64,000 nucleotides of DNA, taken from the NCBI RefSeq assembly GCF_001548375.1, contig NZ_AP017295.1, forward strand, positions 5,541,001 to 5,605,000. Reading direction: 5' to 3'. The notes beneath the pieces were generated by a model. It saw only the letters and a list, made by a program, of their open reading frames with translations. It searched no databases and had not been told where the DNA came from. This document shows, one piece after another, positions 50,887 through 59,072 of this stretch (position 1 is the stretch's first letter; each line of letters opens with the position of its first letter). The position numbers and the translations under genes were made by a program. This stretch comes from Nostoc sp. NIES-3756 (lineage in GTDB: Bacteria > Cyanobacteriota > Cyanobacteriia > Cyanobacteriales > Nostocaceae).

Positions 50887-51834
50887 GTGGAAACAATTAC
50901 CTTAGGGAAAAATGGCCCTACTGTTACACCCCTTTGTATCGGAACTTGGGCTTGGGGTGATAAACTTTTCTGGAATTATGGCAATGGCTACGGCCCGGAA
51001 CAGTTAGAGGAAGCATTTAACGCAGCATTAGAGGCTGGCGTTACCTTCTTTGACACAGCAGAAATCTACGGGTTTGGTTTATCAGAAGAATTATTAGGAA
51101 AATTCATCAAACAGGCGAAACAACCTGTACAAATCGCCACGAAATTTGGCCCTGTCCCTTGGCGCTTTACAGGTCAGTCTGTTTCCGATGCCTTAACAGA
51201 TAGTCTCAAACGCCTACAACTTGAGCGTGTAGACTTGTACCAAGTACATTGGCCATTTGCTTTTTTGTTAAGTCAAGAAACTTTGTTAAACACCTTAGCT
51301 GATGAGGTGAAGCGCGGTAGAATTGCCGCAGTTGGTGTAAGTAATTACTCAGCATCACAAATGCGGGAAGCTCATCAAATCCTAGCAGCTAGGGGTGTAC
51401 CTTTAGCAGTGAATCAAGTCCGCTATTCTTTGCTCACTCGCCAAATAGAAACTAACGGTATCTTAGCAACTGCTCGTGAATTAGATGTAACAATTTTAGC
51501 CTATAGTCCCTTGGCGCAAGGTCTACTTACAGGAAAATATTCACCTGAAAGTGGCGAAAGCCCGATAGGAGCTAGAAGTATAGACCCAAGATTTAATAAA
51601 GATGGGTTACAAAAAATTGCCCCAGTAATATCACTACTACGTAGCTTAGGCGAAAAATACGATCGCACTCCTGTGCAAGTCGCCCTAAACTGGTTAATTG
51701 GTCAAGGTAACGTAATTCCTATCGCTGGAGTCAAAAACGCCAAACAGGTACAGCAAAATGCAGGTGCTTTAGGTTGGAGATTAAGCGACGAGGAAGTTCA
51801 GGAGTTAGATAAAGTTACTCGTCAGTGGAAATAA
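50887..51834 (+). CDS. Aldo/keto reductase
   Basis: About 315 residues from the GTG at 50887 (a TTG at 50878 is possible; neither has a clear ribosome-binding site). LCIGTWAWGDKLFWNYG, FFDTAEIYGFGLSEELLGK with Asp and Tyr of the catalytic tetrad, QIATKFGPVPWR with the Lys, and VDLYQVHWP with the His. NADPH motifs NWLIGQGNVIPIAGVKNAKQ are at the C-terminus. It reduces aldehydes or ketones in the cytoplasm; the natural substrate is unknown. Confidence 0.9.
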   Translation: METITLGKNGPTVTPLCIGTWAWGDKLFWNYGNGYGPEQLEEAFNAALEAGVTFFDTAEIYGFGLSEELLGKFIKQAKQPVQIATKFGPVPWRFTGQSVSDALTDSLKRLQLERVDLYQVHWPFAFLLSQETLLNTLADEVKRGRIAAVGVSNYSASQMREAHQILAARGVPLAVNQVRYSLLTRQIETNGILATARELDVTILAYSPLAQGLLTGKYSPESGESPIGARSIDPRFNKDGLQKIAPVISLLRSLGEKYDRTPVQVALNWLIGQGNVIPIAGVKNAKQVQQNAGALGWRLSDEEVQELDKVTRQWK

Positions 51835-51837
51835 TAC

Positions 51838-51872
51838 CAATTCGTAATTCGTAATTCGTAATTCGTAATTAA
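51838..51872. repeat. Short tandem attcgta repeats
   Basis: Four attcgta heptamers immediately after the aldo/keto reductase stop. Confidence 0.8.
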
Positions 51873-52016
51873 GAAATTCAGATGTAGCAAGGCTTTCGTT
51901 AGCTACATCTGTTAATCTCTTTTAGAGAATTGGTATAAGGCTTTTAAATTCAAAATTTAGAACTTCCGTATTTTGTCATAAGGTAATTTGGGGTTAATAC
52001 CCCACTCCCTATTTTT

Positions 52017-52577
52017 TTACTCAAACACAGGCAGCCAAATTTTTGATACAGTTAACTCCCAGCCGGGAAGTAAATCAGGAAGTGTCAATTTATCGTTATT
52101 TTGTAAAACTATTGGCTCTTGATTTAGCCGATAAACGGTTAATGTTAATTGCTCTGGGTCGATAAGAATCCCCACAGCATATCCCAGTTCTAAAAATAAT
52201 TGAATTTTTTATACTAGCGGCTTGATGCGGTCTGATTTAGATTTAATCTCTACCATCAAGTCGGATACTAGCTCAACAAAATCACGTTTGCTAGTTTTTA
52301 ACTTCTCCGCACGCACAAAAGATACATCAGGAGCGCGGAGATTACGCCTTTCTACATCAGCTTCGTTGTCTTCCGTTTCCAGTCTTGGCAGAATAAAACC
52401 AGCGCTAGAACCAGTCACCCGTCCTAGTTTACGTGGGCGAACCCAATTACCTCGTTGACGCGCTTTCCTCAACGTCTAATTCTTCTGAAACATAACCAGG
52501 ATATCACCGTCCAGTAGTTCCATCTGCCATTCTGGATGTTCAGCTTGTAGCTGCTCTAAATCTGAGATTGTGAACAT
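52017..52577 (-). pseudogene. Uma2-family (DUF820) endonuclease pseudogene
   Basis: The minus strand holds three fragments of one Uma2 protein in different frames. They are MFTISDLEQLQAEHPEWQM from the ATG at 52577, then GNWVRPRKLGRVTGSSAGFI and RAPDVSFVRAEKLK with MVEIKSKSDRIKPLV, then FLELGYAVGILIDPEQL to a stop at 52017-52019. Lesions lie near 52470-52485 (with lost sequence) and near 52208-52212. The PD-(D/E)XK core residues (PDVSFV, EIKSKSD) are intact, so inactivation looks fairly recent. Uma2 genes are abundant and of unknown role in cyanobacteria. Confidence 0.8.
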
Positions 52578-52680
52578 AAGAATAGAAGCAATCTACTTAT
52601 ATTCATGTTCCTACAAGCTGATCAAAACAGTTAGTCAGGTTTTAGTCAAAAACTAATGACTAATGACCAATAACCAATGA

Positions 52681-54219
52681 CTAAGAAGCAGACTCTCTAG
52701 CAGCAGGTGAACCTAATTTAGGATTACCTGGTGCAACGGAAGATTCACGACGGCTACCACCCCGTAATTTTGGTTTGGGACTACCGCGTCTTTCTTCGTC
52801 ACCGTTGTTATCTGATTTGTTCCAGTTGCGGCCGCCTCTGTCACCAGATTCACCACGACGCTTCATCAGCTTGGGTTTGGGGGTGGATACGACTTCTTCG
52901 GCAACGTCGATTTCTGTGCTTAACCAAGCGGGACGAGTTTGATCATAAGCGATTTGCAGAGCTGCTGCGGCGATCGCTTGAGCATCATATTTCTCAATCA
53001 ATTCGCTAACGATGGGTAAGAAGGAAGCCAAACGTTCACCAGCTAACGCTTCTCTAACTTGCTCTTGCAGTTTCAAAATGTGGCGTGCTTCGATTTGCGC
53101 CCTTGTGGGGATGGTAAGCAATTGCCAATTTTGGCGAACATGGCGTTCAAATATTTGCTGTTTGCGACGCTCAAAAGGTTGTACTAAGGTGATAGCTGTA
53201 CCTTCTTTACCAGCGCGACCAGTACGACCAATTCTGTGAACGTAGGTTTCTACGCTATCAGGCAAGTCGTAGTTGATTACGTGAGATAGTTGGTCAACAT
53301 CTAAACCGCGTGCAGCAATGTCTGTTGCTACTACCCAGCGTACTTGACGATTACGGAAGCGAGTTAATAATCTTTCCCTTGCTTGTTGGGACAAGTCGCC
53401 GTGATATTCATCTACACTGTGACCAGCAGCTTGCAGTTGGCTGGTGAGTTCGGCGGCTGTGCGTCTGGTACGAACAAAGATTAGAGCTGTTTCTGGGTCT
53501 TCCATTTCCAGAATTGGCTGTAAGGCTTTGGCTTTTGTCCAGTGGCGGGGGATGAGATAAGCTACCTGATTGATTTTATTTGGTGTAGCTTTGGGCTGCT
53601 CAACGGTGACGGTAACTGGAGAACGCAAGAACTTGTTGACCAACATCCGAATTGATGGTGGCATGGTAGCAGAGAACAAAGCTGTCTGCCGGTCTTGGGG
53701 TGCTTGAGAAAGAATTTTCTCTACATCGTCGATAAAGCCCATGCTTAACATTTCATCAGCTTCATCCAGCACAAACCATTTAACTTGGTCTAGCTTCAGA
53801 CAACCCCGTTCTAGTAAGTCAATTACCCGTCCTGGTGTACCGACGACAAGTTGCACGCCGCGTTTGAGTTGTAAGATTTGGCGGTCAATTGATTGACCCC
53901 CGTAAATTGCCAAAGCACGCAAGCCACTGTTACCAACGAATTGAGCCATTGCATCGTGGACTTGAATGGCTAATTCACGGGTTGGGGTTAAAACTAGGGC
54001 TTGCACTGCTTTTTGGTTAACGTCTAACCGTTCTAATATTGGCAGTGAAAATGCGGCTGTTTTACCTGTACCTGTTTGTGATTGACCTACTACATCACGC
54101 CCTGACAATAGTTGAGGAATAGCTTGGGCTTGAATGTTTGTTGGTTCGGTAAAACCTAGTTTTTCTAAGTGTTCTACACGGTCTTGGGAAATTCCTAGTT
54201 CTTGAAACGAAAAGTTCAT
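52681..54219 (-). CDS. DEAD-box RNA helicase
   Basis: 512 residues from the ATG at 54219; AGGAGAG lies four bases upstream, which excludes the TTG at 54222. Motifs in order: Q motif GFTEPTNIQAQAIP, motif I QTGTGKT, PTRELAIQV, GTPGRVIDLL, VLDEADEML, SATMPPSI, and DIAARGLDVDQLSHVINYDLP with HRIGRTGRAG. The C-terminal 70 residues are Gly/Arg/Lys-rich and disordered, suited to RNA binding. It probably unwinds structured mRNA or rRNA under cold or redox stress as CrhR does in Synechocystis. Confidence 0.95.
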   Translation of the reverse strand: MNFSFQELGISQDRVEHLEKLGFTEPTNIQAQAIPQLLSGRDVVGQSQTGTGKTAAFSLPILERLDVNQKAVQALVLTPTRELAIQVHDAMAQFVGNSGLRALAIYGGQSIDRQILQLKRGVQLVVGTPGRVIDLLERGCLKLDQVKWFVLDEADEMLSMGFIDDVEKILSQAPQDRQTALFSATMPPSIRMLVNKFLRSPVTVTVEQPKATPNKINQVAYLIPRHWTKAKALQPILEMEDPETALIFVRTRRTAAELTSQLQAAGHSVDEYHGDLSQQARERLLTRFRNRQVRWVVATDIAARGLDVDQLSHVINYDLPDSVETYVHRIGRTGRAGKEGTAITLVQPFERRKQQIFERHVRQNWQLLTIPTRAQIEARHILKLQEQVREALAGERLASFLPIVSELIEKYDAQAIAAAALQIAYDQTRPAWLSTEIDVAEEVVSTPKPKLMKRRGESGDRGGRNWNKSDNNGDEERRGSPKPKLRGGSRRESSVAPGNPKLGSPAARESAS

Positions 54220-54286
54220 CAACTCTCCTAGATTTTGTTTTATTGTTTTAAGATTTGTAAATTGAAACTTGCGTGTGGGTTAGTCG

Positions 54287-55606
54287 TCAGTTATTACTGA
54301 CTTGACCAAAAAGGTCATACTCATCCGCGCTGTAAATCTTCACAGGGACGATAGTGCCTAACTTCGCCTCGCCATCAACGTAGACCAGACCATCAACTTC
54401 TGGAGAAAATCTGCCGGAACGACCGATTAATTTCCCATTTTCAGGATTTTCTTGTTCAATCAGGACTTCAACAGTTTTGCCGACTTCCTGCTGGTTTTTG
54501 CGCCAAGAAATAGGTTGCTGGAGTGCCATGAGGCGATCGCGGCGTTCATCCATCACCTCTTGGGGCAGTTGGTCGGGTAGCTTGTAAGCGGGGGTTCCTT
54601 CTTCTTTTGAGAAGGTGAACACGCCCACATGGTCAAACTCATGCCGTTGGACGAACTGTAGTAAATGCTCAAATTGTGCTTCTGTTTCTCCAGGGAAGCC
54701 TACTATAAATGTTGTCCGTAACACAGCACCTGGAATGGCTATCTTGAGGCGCTCGATGATGTCATCGTTGACTCGCCCTTGCCAGGGACGGTTCATAGAA
54801 CGGAGAACTTCAGGATGAGAATGTTGTAGGGGCAAATCCAAATATGGTAACACGTTTGGCGTTTCTTGAATTGCCGCTATAACATCCGGGGTTAATCCCG
54901 TAGGATAAGCGTAGTGCATCCTGATCCAGGGTACATTAACTTTCCCTAAAGCCCGCAGTAATTCGGCTAGTTTCGGCTTACCATAGATATCCAAACCATA
55001 GTTTGTGGTGATTTGGGAAATGAGAATAATCTCTTGTACCCCTTGAGCAACTAGCTGCTCTGCTTCAGCCACTATAGATTCTATAGTACGCGATCGTTGG
55101 TTCCCGCGTAAGTGGGGAATTATGCAAAATGCACAACGGTAATCACACCCTTCGGCTACTCGCAGGTAAGCAACGCCTTCGGTAGTAGTCCGGTAACGTG
55201 GTGTAGTTTCATCTGCAATATAAGTGGGTTCTGCACTAACTAGCGTTAAGCGCTCGCCTTGCTCTGCCCTTTCAATTACGTTAACTATCTTATGGTAGTC
55301 CCCTGTGCCAACTACTGCAACTGCTTCTGGCAACTCTTCCAATAATTGCGCTTGGAAGTGCTGCGCCATACAGCCTGTAATGACAATTTTTTTGTTGGAC
55401 TCAGCCAGTTCTACTAAAGTTCTAACAGATTCTTCTCTAGCGGCTTCAATAAAACTACAAGTATTGACAATTACGTAATCAGCTAACTCTTCATTTGTAT
55501 CTACACCATAGCCTGCTTGTACTAGCAGCCCTAACATGTGTTCGGTATCAATTCGATTTTTCTCACAGCCCAAGTGAGAAATTGCTATTGTTGGCTTTTC
55601 ACCCAT
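54287..55606 (-). CDS. rimO: Ribosomal protein S12 (Asp) methylthiotransferase
   Basis: 439 residues. An MTTase N domain with [31 protein letters not shown] and VITGCMAQ cysteines carries one cluster. The radical-SAM cluster is in [18 protein letters not shown]. The C-terminal TRAM domain starts near 370 ([22 protein letters not shown]). The HLGCEKN and FIEAAREES forms separate RimO from MiaB. It follows the helicase by 67 bases on the same strand but upstream in transcription; a common transcript is possible. Confidence 0.95.
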   Translation of the reverse strand: MGEKPTIAISHLGCEKNRIDTEHMLGLLVQAGYGVDTNEELADYVIVNTCSFIEAAREESVRTLVELAESNKKIVITGCMAQHFQAQLLEELPEAVAVVGTGDYHKIVNVIERAEQGERLTLVSAEPTYIADETTPRYRTTTEGVAYLRVAEGCDYRCAFCIIPHLRGNQRSRTIESIVAEAEQLVAQGVQEIILISQITTNYGLDIYGKPKLAELLRALGKVNVPWIRMHYAYPTGLTPDVIAAIQETPNVLPYLDLPLQHSHPEVLRSMNRPWQGRVNDDIIERLKIAIPGAVLRTTFIVGFPGETEAQFEHLLQFVQRHEFDHVGVFTFSKEEGTPAYKLPDQLPQEVMDERRDRLMALQQPISWRKNQQEVGKTVEVLIEQENPENGKLIGRSGRFSPEVDGLVYVDGEAKLGTIVPVKIYSADEYDLFGQVSNN

Positions 55607-55894
55607 ATTTTGAAAAAAACTTCCAGTTTTTTCTTGTTATTAAACACAAAGCCCGATAATTTCGCTCTTTGTTATTTCGCACCCTTCATTGGCAGATGTC
55701 TGGTGGGTTGAGCCACTGTCAACAACTACCTTTAAACCTCGAACCTGACTATTTCCAGTCATGTTATGATGTTTCTATTAATTTGTTTCCCAGGGTAAAT
55801 TTTAGTGTCTTTAGATAAATCTGACACCTTTTAATATTTATTAACAACTTGCCTATTGGTATTTTACATTACCGTAGCAGCGTATGCTTTTTTA

Positions 55895-56095
55895 ATTTAC
55901 CCGTCGGGAAGCCGCCCCCCAAAGGGCTGGTTGTGAGAAGTCGCTACCCTCAGGGAAATCGCTCTTGCGAGTACGCCCAAAGCAGTAATGCTACCCTGAA
56001 GATTAGGCTTGACCTACGACTGAACGCAGGCACGCTGCCGAAATCACGGGAAGCTGCCTTGCGTGTTGTGAGTGGCAAACTCCTCTTGTAGTCAA
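55895..56095. other. GC-rich structured block, possible ncRNA or IS-end relic
   Basis: Within AT-rich surroundings this block is GC-rich and has several short complementary arms, for example CTACCCTCAGGG, CTACCCTGAAG and GGCACGCTGCC/GGGAAGCTGCC. An 80-codon open frame on the plus strand (55849-56091) has no domain. The pattern could be an RNA gene or the end of an IS200/IS605-type element. I cannot name it from sequence alone. Confidence 0.35.
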
Positions 56096-56215
56096 GTTTT
56101 ATCTTAACATATCTTATGGTTTGTTTTATGCCAAATTCTCTCGTCAGGAGGAGGCAGTAAAATAGGGGGCTGGGGAGTGGGTCTGGGGCTAAAGATGAGA
56201 GATGAGAGAGATGAA

Positions 56216-56284
56216 GCTTGCTTCTCTTACGTACCACTCCGTGGAAGCAAGCTATGCGTAGCGTGTCGTCAACAGACGCTACGC
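56216..56284. repeat. Double-hairpin insertion in low-complexity repeat
   Basis: Arms GCTTGCTTC (56216-56224)/GAAGCAAGC (56244-56252), then GCGTAGCGT (56256-56264)/ACGCTACGC (56276-56284), followed by ACCCGCAGGG. The ending resembles the inserts at 16813 and 25079. Gatgaga-type sequence lies on both sides. Confidence 0.6.
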
Positions 56285-56448
56285 GTACCCGCAGGGTGGG
56301 AGATGAGGGAGAATGTTTTTAGATACTCAATCCCCGATACCCAATCCCCTGTGAATTTTAGATTTACGATCTGAAATTGTTCAATCCAAAATCTAAAATT
56401 TTCTAATCCCAATCTCCAATAGCTAATCTCTGACAATCGTTAAAAGAC

Positions 56449-57297
56449 GTGGACTTATATCAACTATTTAAAACTCGCACACCGATAATTGGCGTGGTGC
56501 ATCTGCTACCACTTCCGACTTCCGCCCGTTGGGGAGGTAGCCTCAAAGCAGTGATTGACCGTGCAGAACAAGAGGCAACAGCGCTTGCTAGTGGCGGAGT
56601 TGACGGTATTATTGTAGAAAATTTTTTCGATGCGCCATTTACGAAAAATCAGGTAGATCCAGCAGTTGTGAGTGCTATGACTGTGGTAGTGCAACGGATA
56701 CAGAATTTGGTGACGTTGCCCATAGGATTAAATGTATTGCGCAATGATGGCAAAAGTGCAATGGCGATCGCCACTTGTGTCCGCGCTCAATTTATTCGAG
56801 TCAACGTCCTTACAGGGGTAATGGCAACAGATCAAGGGTTAATTGAGGGAGAAGCCCATCAATTACTCCGCTATCGCCGAGAATTGGGTAGCGATGTGAA
56901 AATTCTCGCTGATGTGTTAGTCAAACACGCTCGTCCTCTGAGTTCGCCTAATCTTACCGTTGCGGTGAAAGACACTATCGAACGGGGTTTAGCCGATGCG
57001 GTAATTTTATCTGGTTGGGCTACAGGTAGTCCCCCTAATCAAGAAGATTTAGAACTAGCTTGTGGTGCTGCTAATGGCACACCCGTATTTATCGGCAGTG
57101 GGGCTAACTGGGAAAACGTTGGTACACTGTTGCAGGCTGCTAATGGTGTAATTGTTTCCAGTTCCCTCAAACGTCAAGGTAAAATCGAGCAACCAATTGA
57201 CCCGATTCGCGTCAGCCAATTTGTGGAAGCTGCACGCCGCAATTGGAACTCTAAAGGTGAGAGTAAATCTATTTCCTCTGTGACTATACATTCTTAG
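56449..57297 (+). CDS. btpA: BtpA family protein, photosystem I biogenesis
   Basis: 282 residues from a GTG start. TPIIGVVHLLPLPTSARWGG, GGVDGIIVENFFDAPF, LPIGLNVLRNDGKSAMAIA, FIRVNVLTGVMATDQGLIEG and ILADVLVKHARPL are BtpA/SgcQ family motifs in a TIM barrel. In Synechocystis BtpA is a peripheral thylakoid protein needed to stabilise the PSI reaction-centre proteins. The chemical activity is unknown. A long low-complexity spacer separates it from the next gene. Confidence 0.93.
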   Translation: MDLYQLFKTRTPIIGVVHLLPLPTSARWGGSLKAVIDRAEQEATALASGGVDGIIVENFFDAPFTKNQVDPAVVSAMTVVVQRIQNLVTLPIGLNVLRNDGKSAMAIATCVRAQFIRVNVLTGVMATDQGLIEGEAHQLLRYRRELGSDVKILADVLVKHARPLSSPNLTVAVKDTIERGLADAVILSGWATGSPPNQEDLELACGAANGTPVFIGSGANWENVGTLLQAANGVIVSSSLKRQGKIEQPIDPIRVSQFVEAARRNWNSKGESKSISSVTIHS

Positions 57298-57440
57298 GGA
57301 GTAGGGAGTAGGGAGTAGGGAGTGGGGGAGATGAGGAAGTGGGGGAAGTGGGGGGAGTAAGATAAAAATTTGTATCCACCTTGTCTACCCTATCTCCCTC
57401 ATCCCCCTCATCTCCCTCATCCCCCTCATCTCTCCTATCC
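57297..57440. repeat. Low-complexity gggagta and ctccctcatc repeats
   Basis: Three tandem gggagta units followed by gatgagg-rich sequence, then ctccctcatccccctcat units. The two halves are roughly complementary. Confidence 0.75.
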
Positions 57441-57465
57441 CTAATCCGCAATAACCAATTTAATT

Positions 57466-58446
57466 ATGATTCGTCGCCGTTCTACTCCTTGGATTCATAA
57501 ATGGTCGCGTCCAATAATTGCCGCGATCGCCGGTCTGGGCGCTCTCAATACCGGCTATTTAACTATTGAGAAGTTAACAGGAGGGAGTCCTGCTTGTGTG
57601 GCTCAGGTTGGGGCTAAAGGGTGTACTGATGTACTCTCTAGCCCTTGGGCCACAGTTTTTGGACAGCCATTAGCGTTGTTTGGGTTTTTGGCCTATACCG
57701 GAATGTTAATTTTGGCTCTAGCTCCCCTTGTCTTGAAAGGTGGAGAAAATAATAAAGACAAGCGGCTAGAAAATTTGACATGGTGGCTACTGTTGGTGGG
57801 TGCGATCGCTATGTCGGTCTTCAGTGGCTACTTAATATATTTGCTAGCATTCCAAATCAAAGCAGTTTGTCTTTATTGTATTAGTTCGGCTTTGTTCTCC
57901 CTGAGCCTTTTGGTATTAACAATTGTCGGGCGCTCTTGGGAAGATGTGGGGCAAATCTTCTTTACTGCTCTGATTGTGGGGATGGTAACACTAATTGGAA
58001 CTTTAGGTATTTACTCTGGTCTAAATAAACCGGATGTTACCTCGACTATACCGCCTGGACAACTGCCCGCTTTTGTACCTCAAACCAACCCTAACCCGGA
58101 ATTTGGCTGGGAAATTAACACAACTTCCGGTGAAGCAGAAATTGCCCTAGCACAGCATTTAGTTAAAGTAGGCGCTAAAGAGTACGTTGCCTACTGGTGT
58201 CCTCACTGTCACGAACAGAAGTTACTCTTTGGTAAAGAAGCTTATCAAATCATCGGTGACAATATTAAGGTAGAGTGTGCTGCCGATAGTCCTAAAGCAA
58301 AAGTAGACTTGTGCAAAGCTGCTAACATTCAAAGCTTCCCTACTTGGATTATCAATGGTCAAACCTATAGCGGAGTAAGAAATCTGACAGAACTGGCAAA
58401 GATTACAGGTTATACAGGCCCAAGCAATTTCAAGTATTTTAAATAA
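57466..58446 (+). CDS. VKOR homologue fused to thioredoxin-like domain
   Basis: 326 residues. Four to five transmembrane helices carry the vitamin K epoxide reductase domain, with loop cysteines C44 and C53 and the quinone-site pair C135/C138 in CLYC. A periplasmic or lumenal thioredoxin-like domain (about 215-326) has WCPHC (C245, C248). The fusion oxidises substrate thiols and passes electrons to quinone, driving disulfide formation in the thylakoid lumen or periplasm. It has its own terminator. Confidence 0.95.
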   Translation: MIRRRSTPWIHKWSRPIIAAIAGLGALNTGYLTIEKLTGGSPACVAQVGAKGCTDVLSSPWATVFGQPLALFGFLAYTGMLILALAPLVLKGGENNKDKRLENLTWWLLLVGAIAMSVFSGYLIYLLAFQIKAVCLYCISSALFSLSLLVLTIVGRSWEDVGQIFFTALIVGMVTLIGTLGIYSGLNKPDVTSTIPPGQLPAFVPQTNPNPEFGWEINTTSGEAEIALAQHLVKVGAKEYVAYWCPHCHEQKLLFGKEAYQIIGDNIKVECAADSPKAKVDLCKAANIQSFPTWIINGQTYSGVRNLTELAKITGYTGPSNFKYFK

Positions 58447-58500
58447 AATCTCTAATGTCTGGCGAAGTCGCCAAATAACAAAAATATTACTGAATCAATA

Positions 58501-58544
58501 GTCAATAGGTAGGCTAGTACAAGTTATTACCTGTTGACTTTTTT
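58501..58544 (+). terminator. Terminator of the VKOR gene
   Basis: Arms GTCAATAGGTA (58501-58511) and TACCTGTTGAC (58528-58538), one G-U pair, then six T residues. Confidence 0.75.
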
Positions 58545-58549
58545 ATTTC

Positions 58550-58707
58550 AGGACTTACGCATCACAATTATCTGTTTAGACTGGATGTCTGTTGTTTACG
58601 TTGTGTCTCAGTAACATTGGTTTTGGAGTGTCGAAGTGTAAGGCTTTTGAATACTTACACCTCCATACTTCCTACACCCTTGACTTTTCGTGTTCATGCG
58701 TCAGTTA
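58550..58707. mobile_element. MITE-like element with GGACTTACGCAT ends
   Basis: ACTTACGCAT at 58553-58562 faces ATGCGTCAGT at 58696-58705 (9 of 10 complementary). An internal hairpin GTGTAAG/CTTACAC lies at 58637-58659. No coding capacity. AGGACTTACGCA-type ends recall cyanobacterial insertion sequences, which is from memory. Confidence 0.45.
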
Positions 58708-59072
58708 TATATTTTGAGCAAATGACATTAACAGTGGGGACACACGATGATTAAAAGAACACATTAATCAAAAAATCAGTATGTTAACTTAAGTGAATAG
58801 TTGTTTATCTATGTTGATGAGATATAAATAATGATACAAGTTATGTAGAAAAATATGGCAATTATAACTAAGTGAAAATATACTATTCATAAACAGTACT
58901 TAGAGGATGTTTTTAAGTGTTTGATTGAAGGATTCAATACCAGTAAGAAAATATAGTCATTTCAAGCTTGAAAATTGGATATAAATTTCTATGGTTTCTA
59001 ATTTCTAAATTGTGAGTTTTAAGATTAATTTTTATAAGCAAAATGTAATATTTTCCCCTTTAGGTATTGGGA
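58708..59072. other. AT-rich upstream region of the GGDEF gene
   Basis: About 365 bases of AT-rich sequence with no ORF. It should hold the promoter of the diguanylate cyclase gene. Confidence 0.4.

Larger units (their letters stand above)
55607..56448. other. Long intergenic region with structured GC-rich block and repeats
   Basis: About 840 bases between divergent rimO and btpA. 55607-55880 is AT-rich and should contain the rimO promoter. A GC-rich block spans about 55895-56095, and low-complexity gatgagagatgag sequence interrupted by two hairpins spans 56160-56310. No protein family was recognised. Confidence 0.5.

Noticed and set aside
55849..56091. 80-codon open frame across the GC-rich block
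   Set aside because: No domain or start signal; open reading is expected in GC-rich structured sequence.
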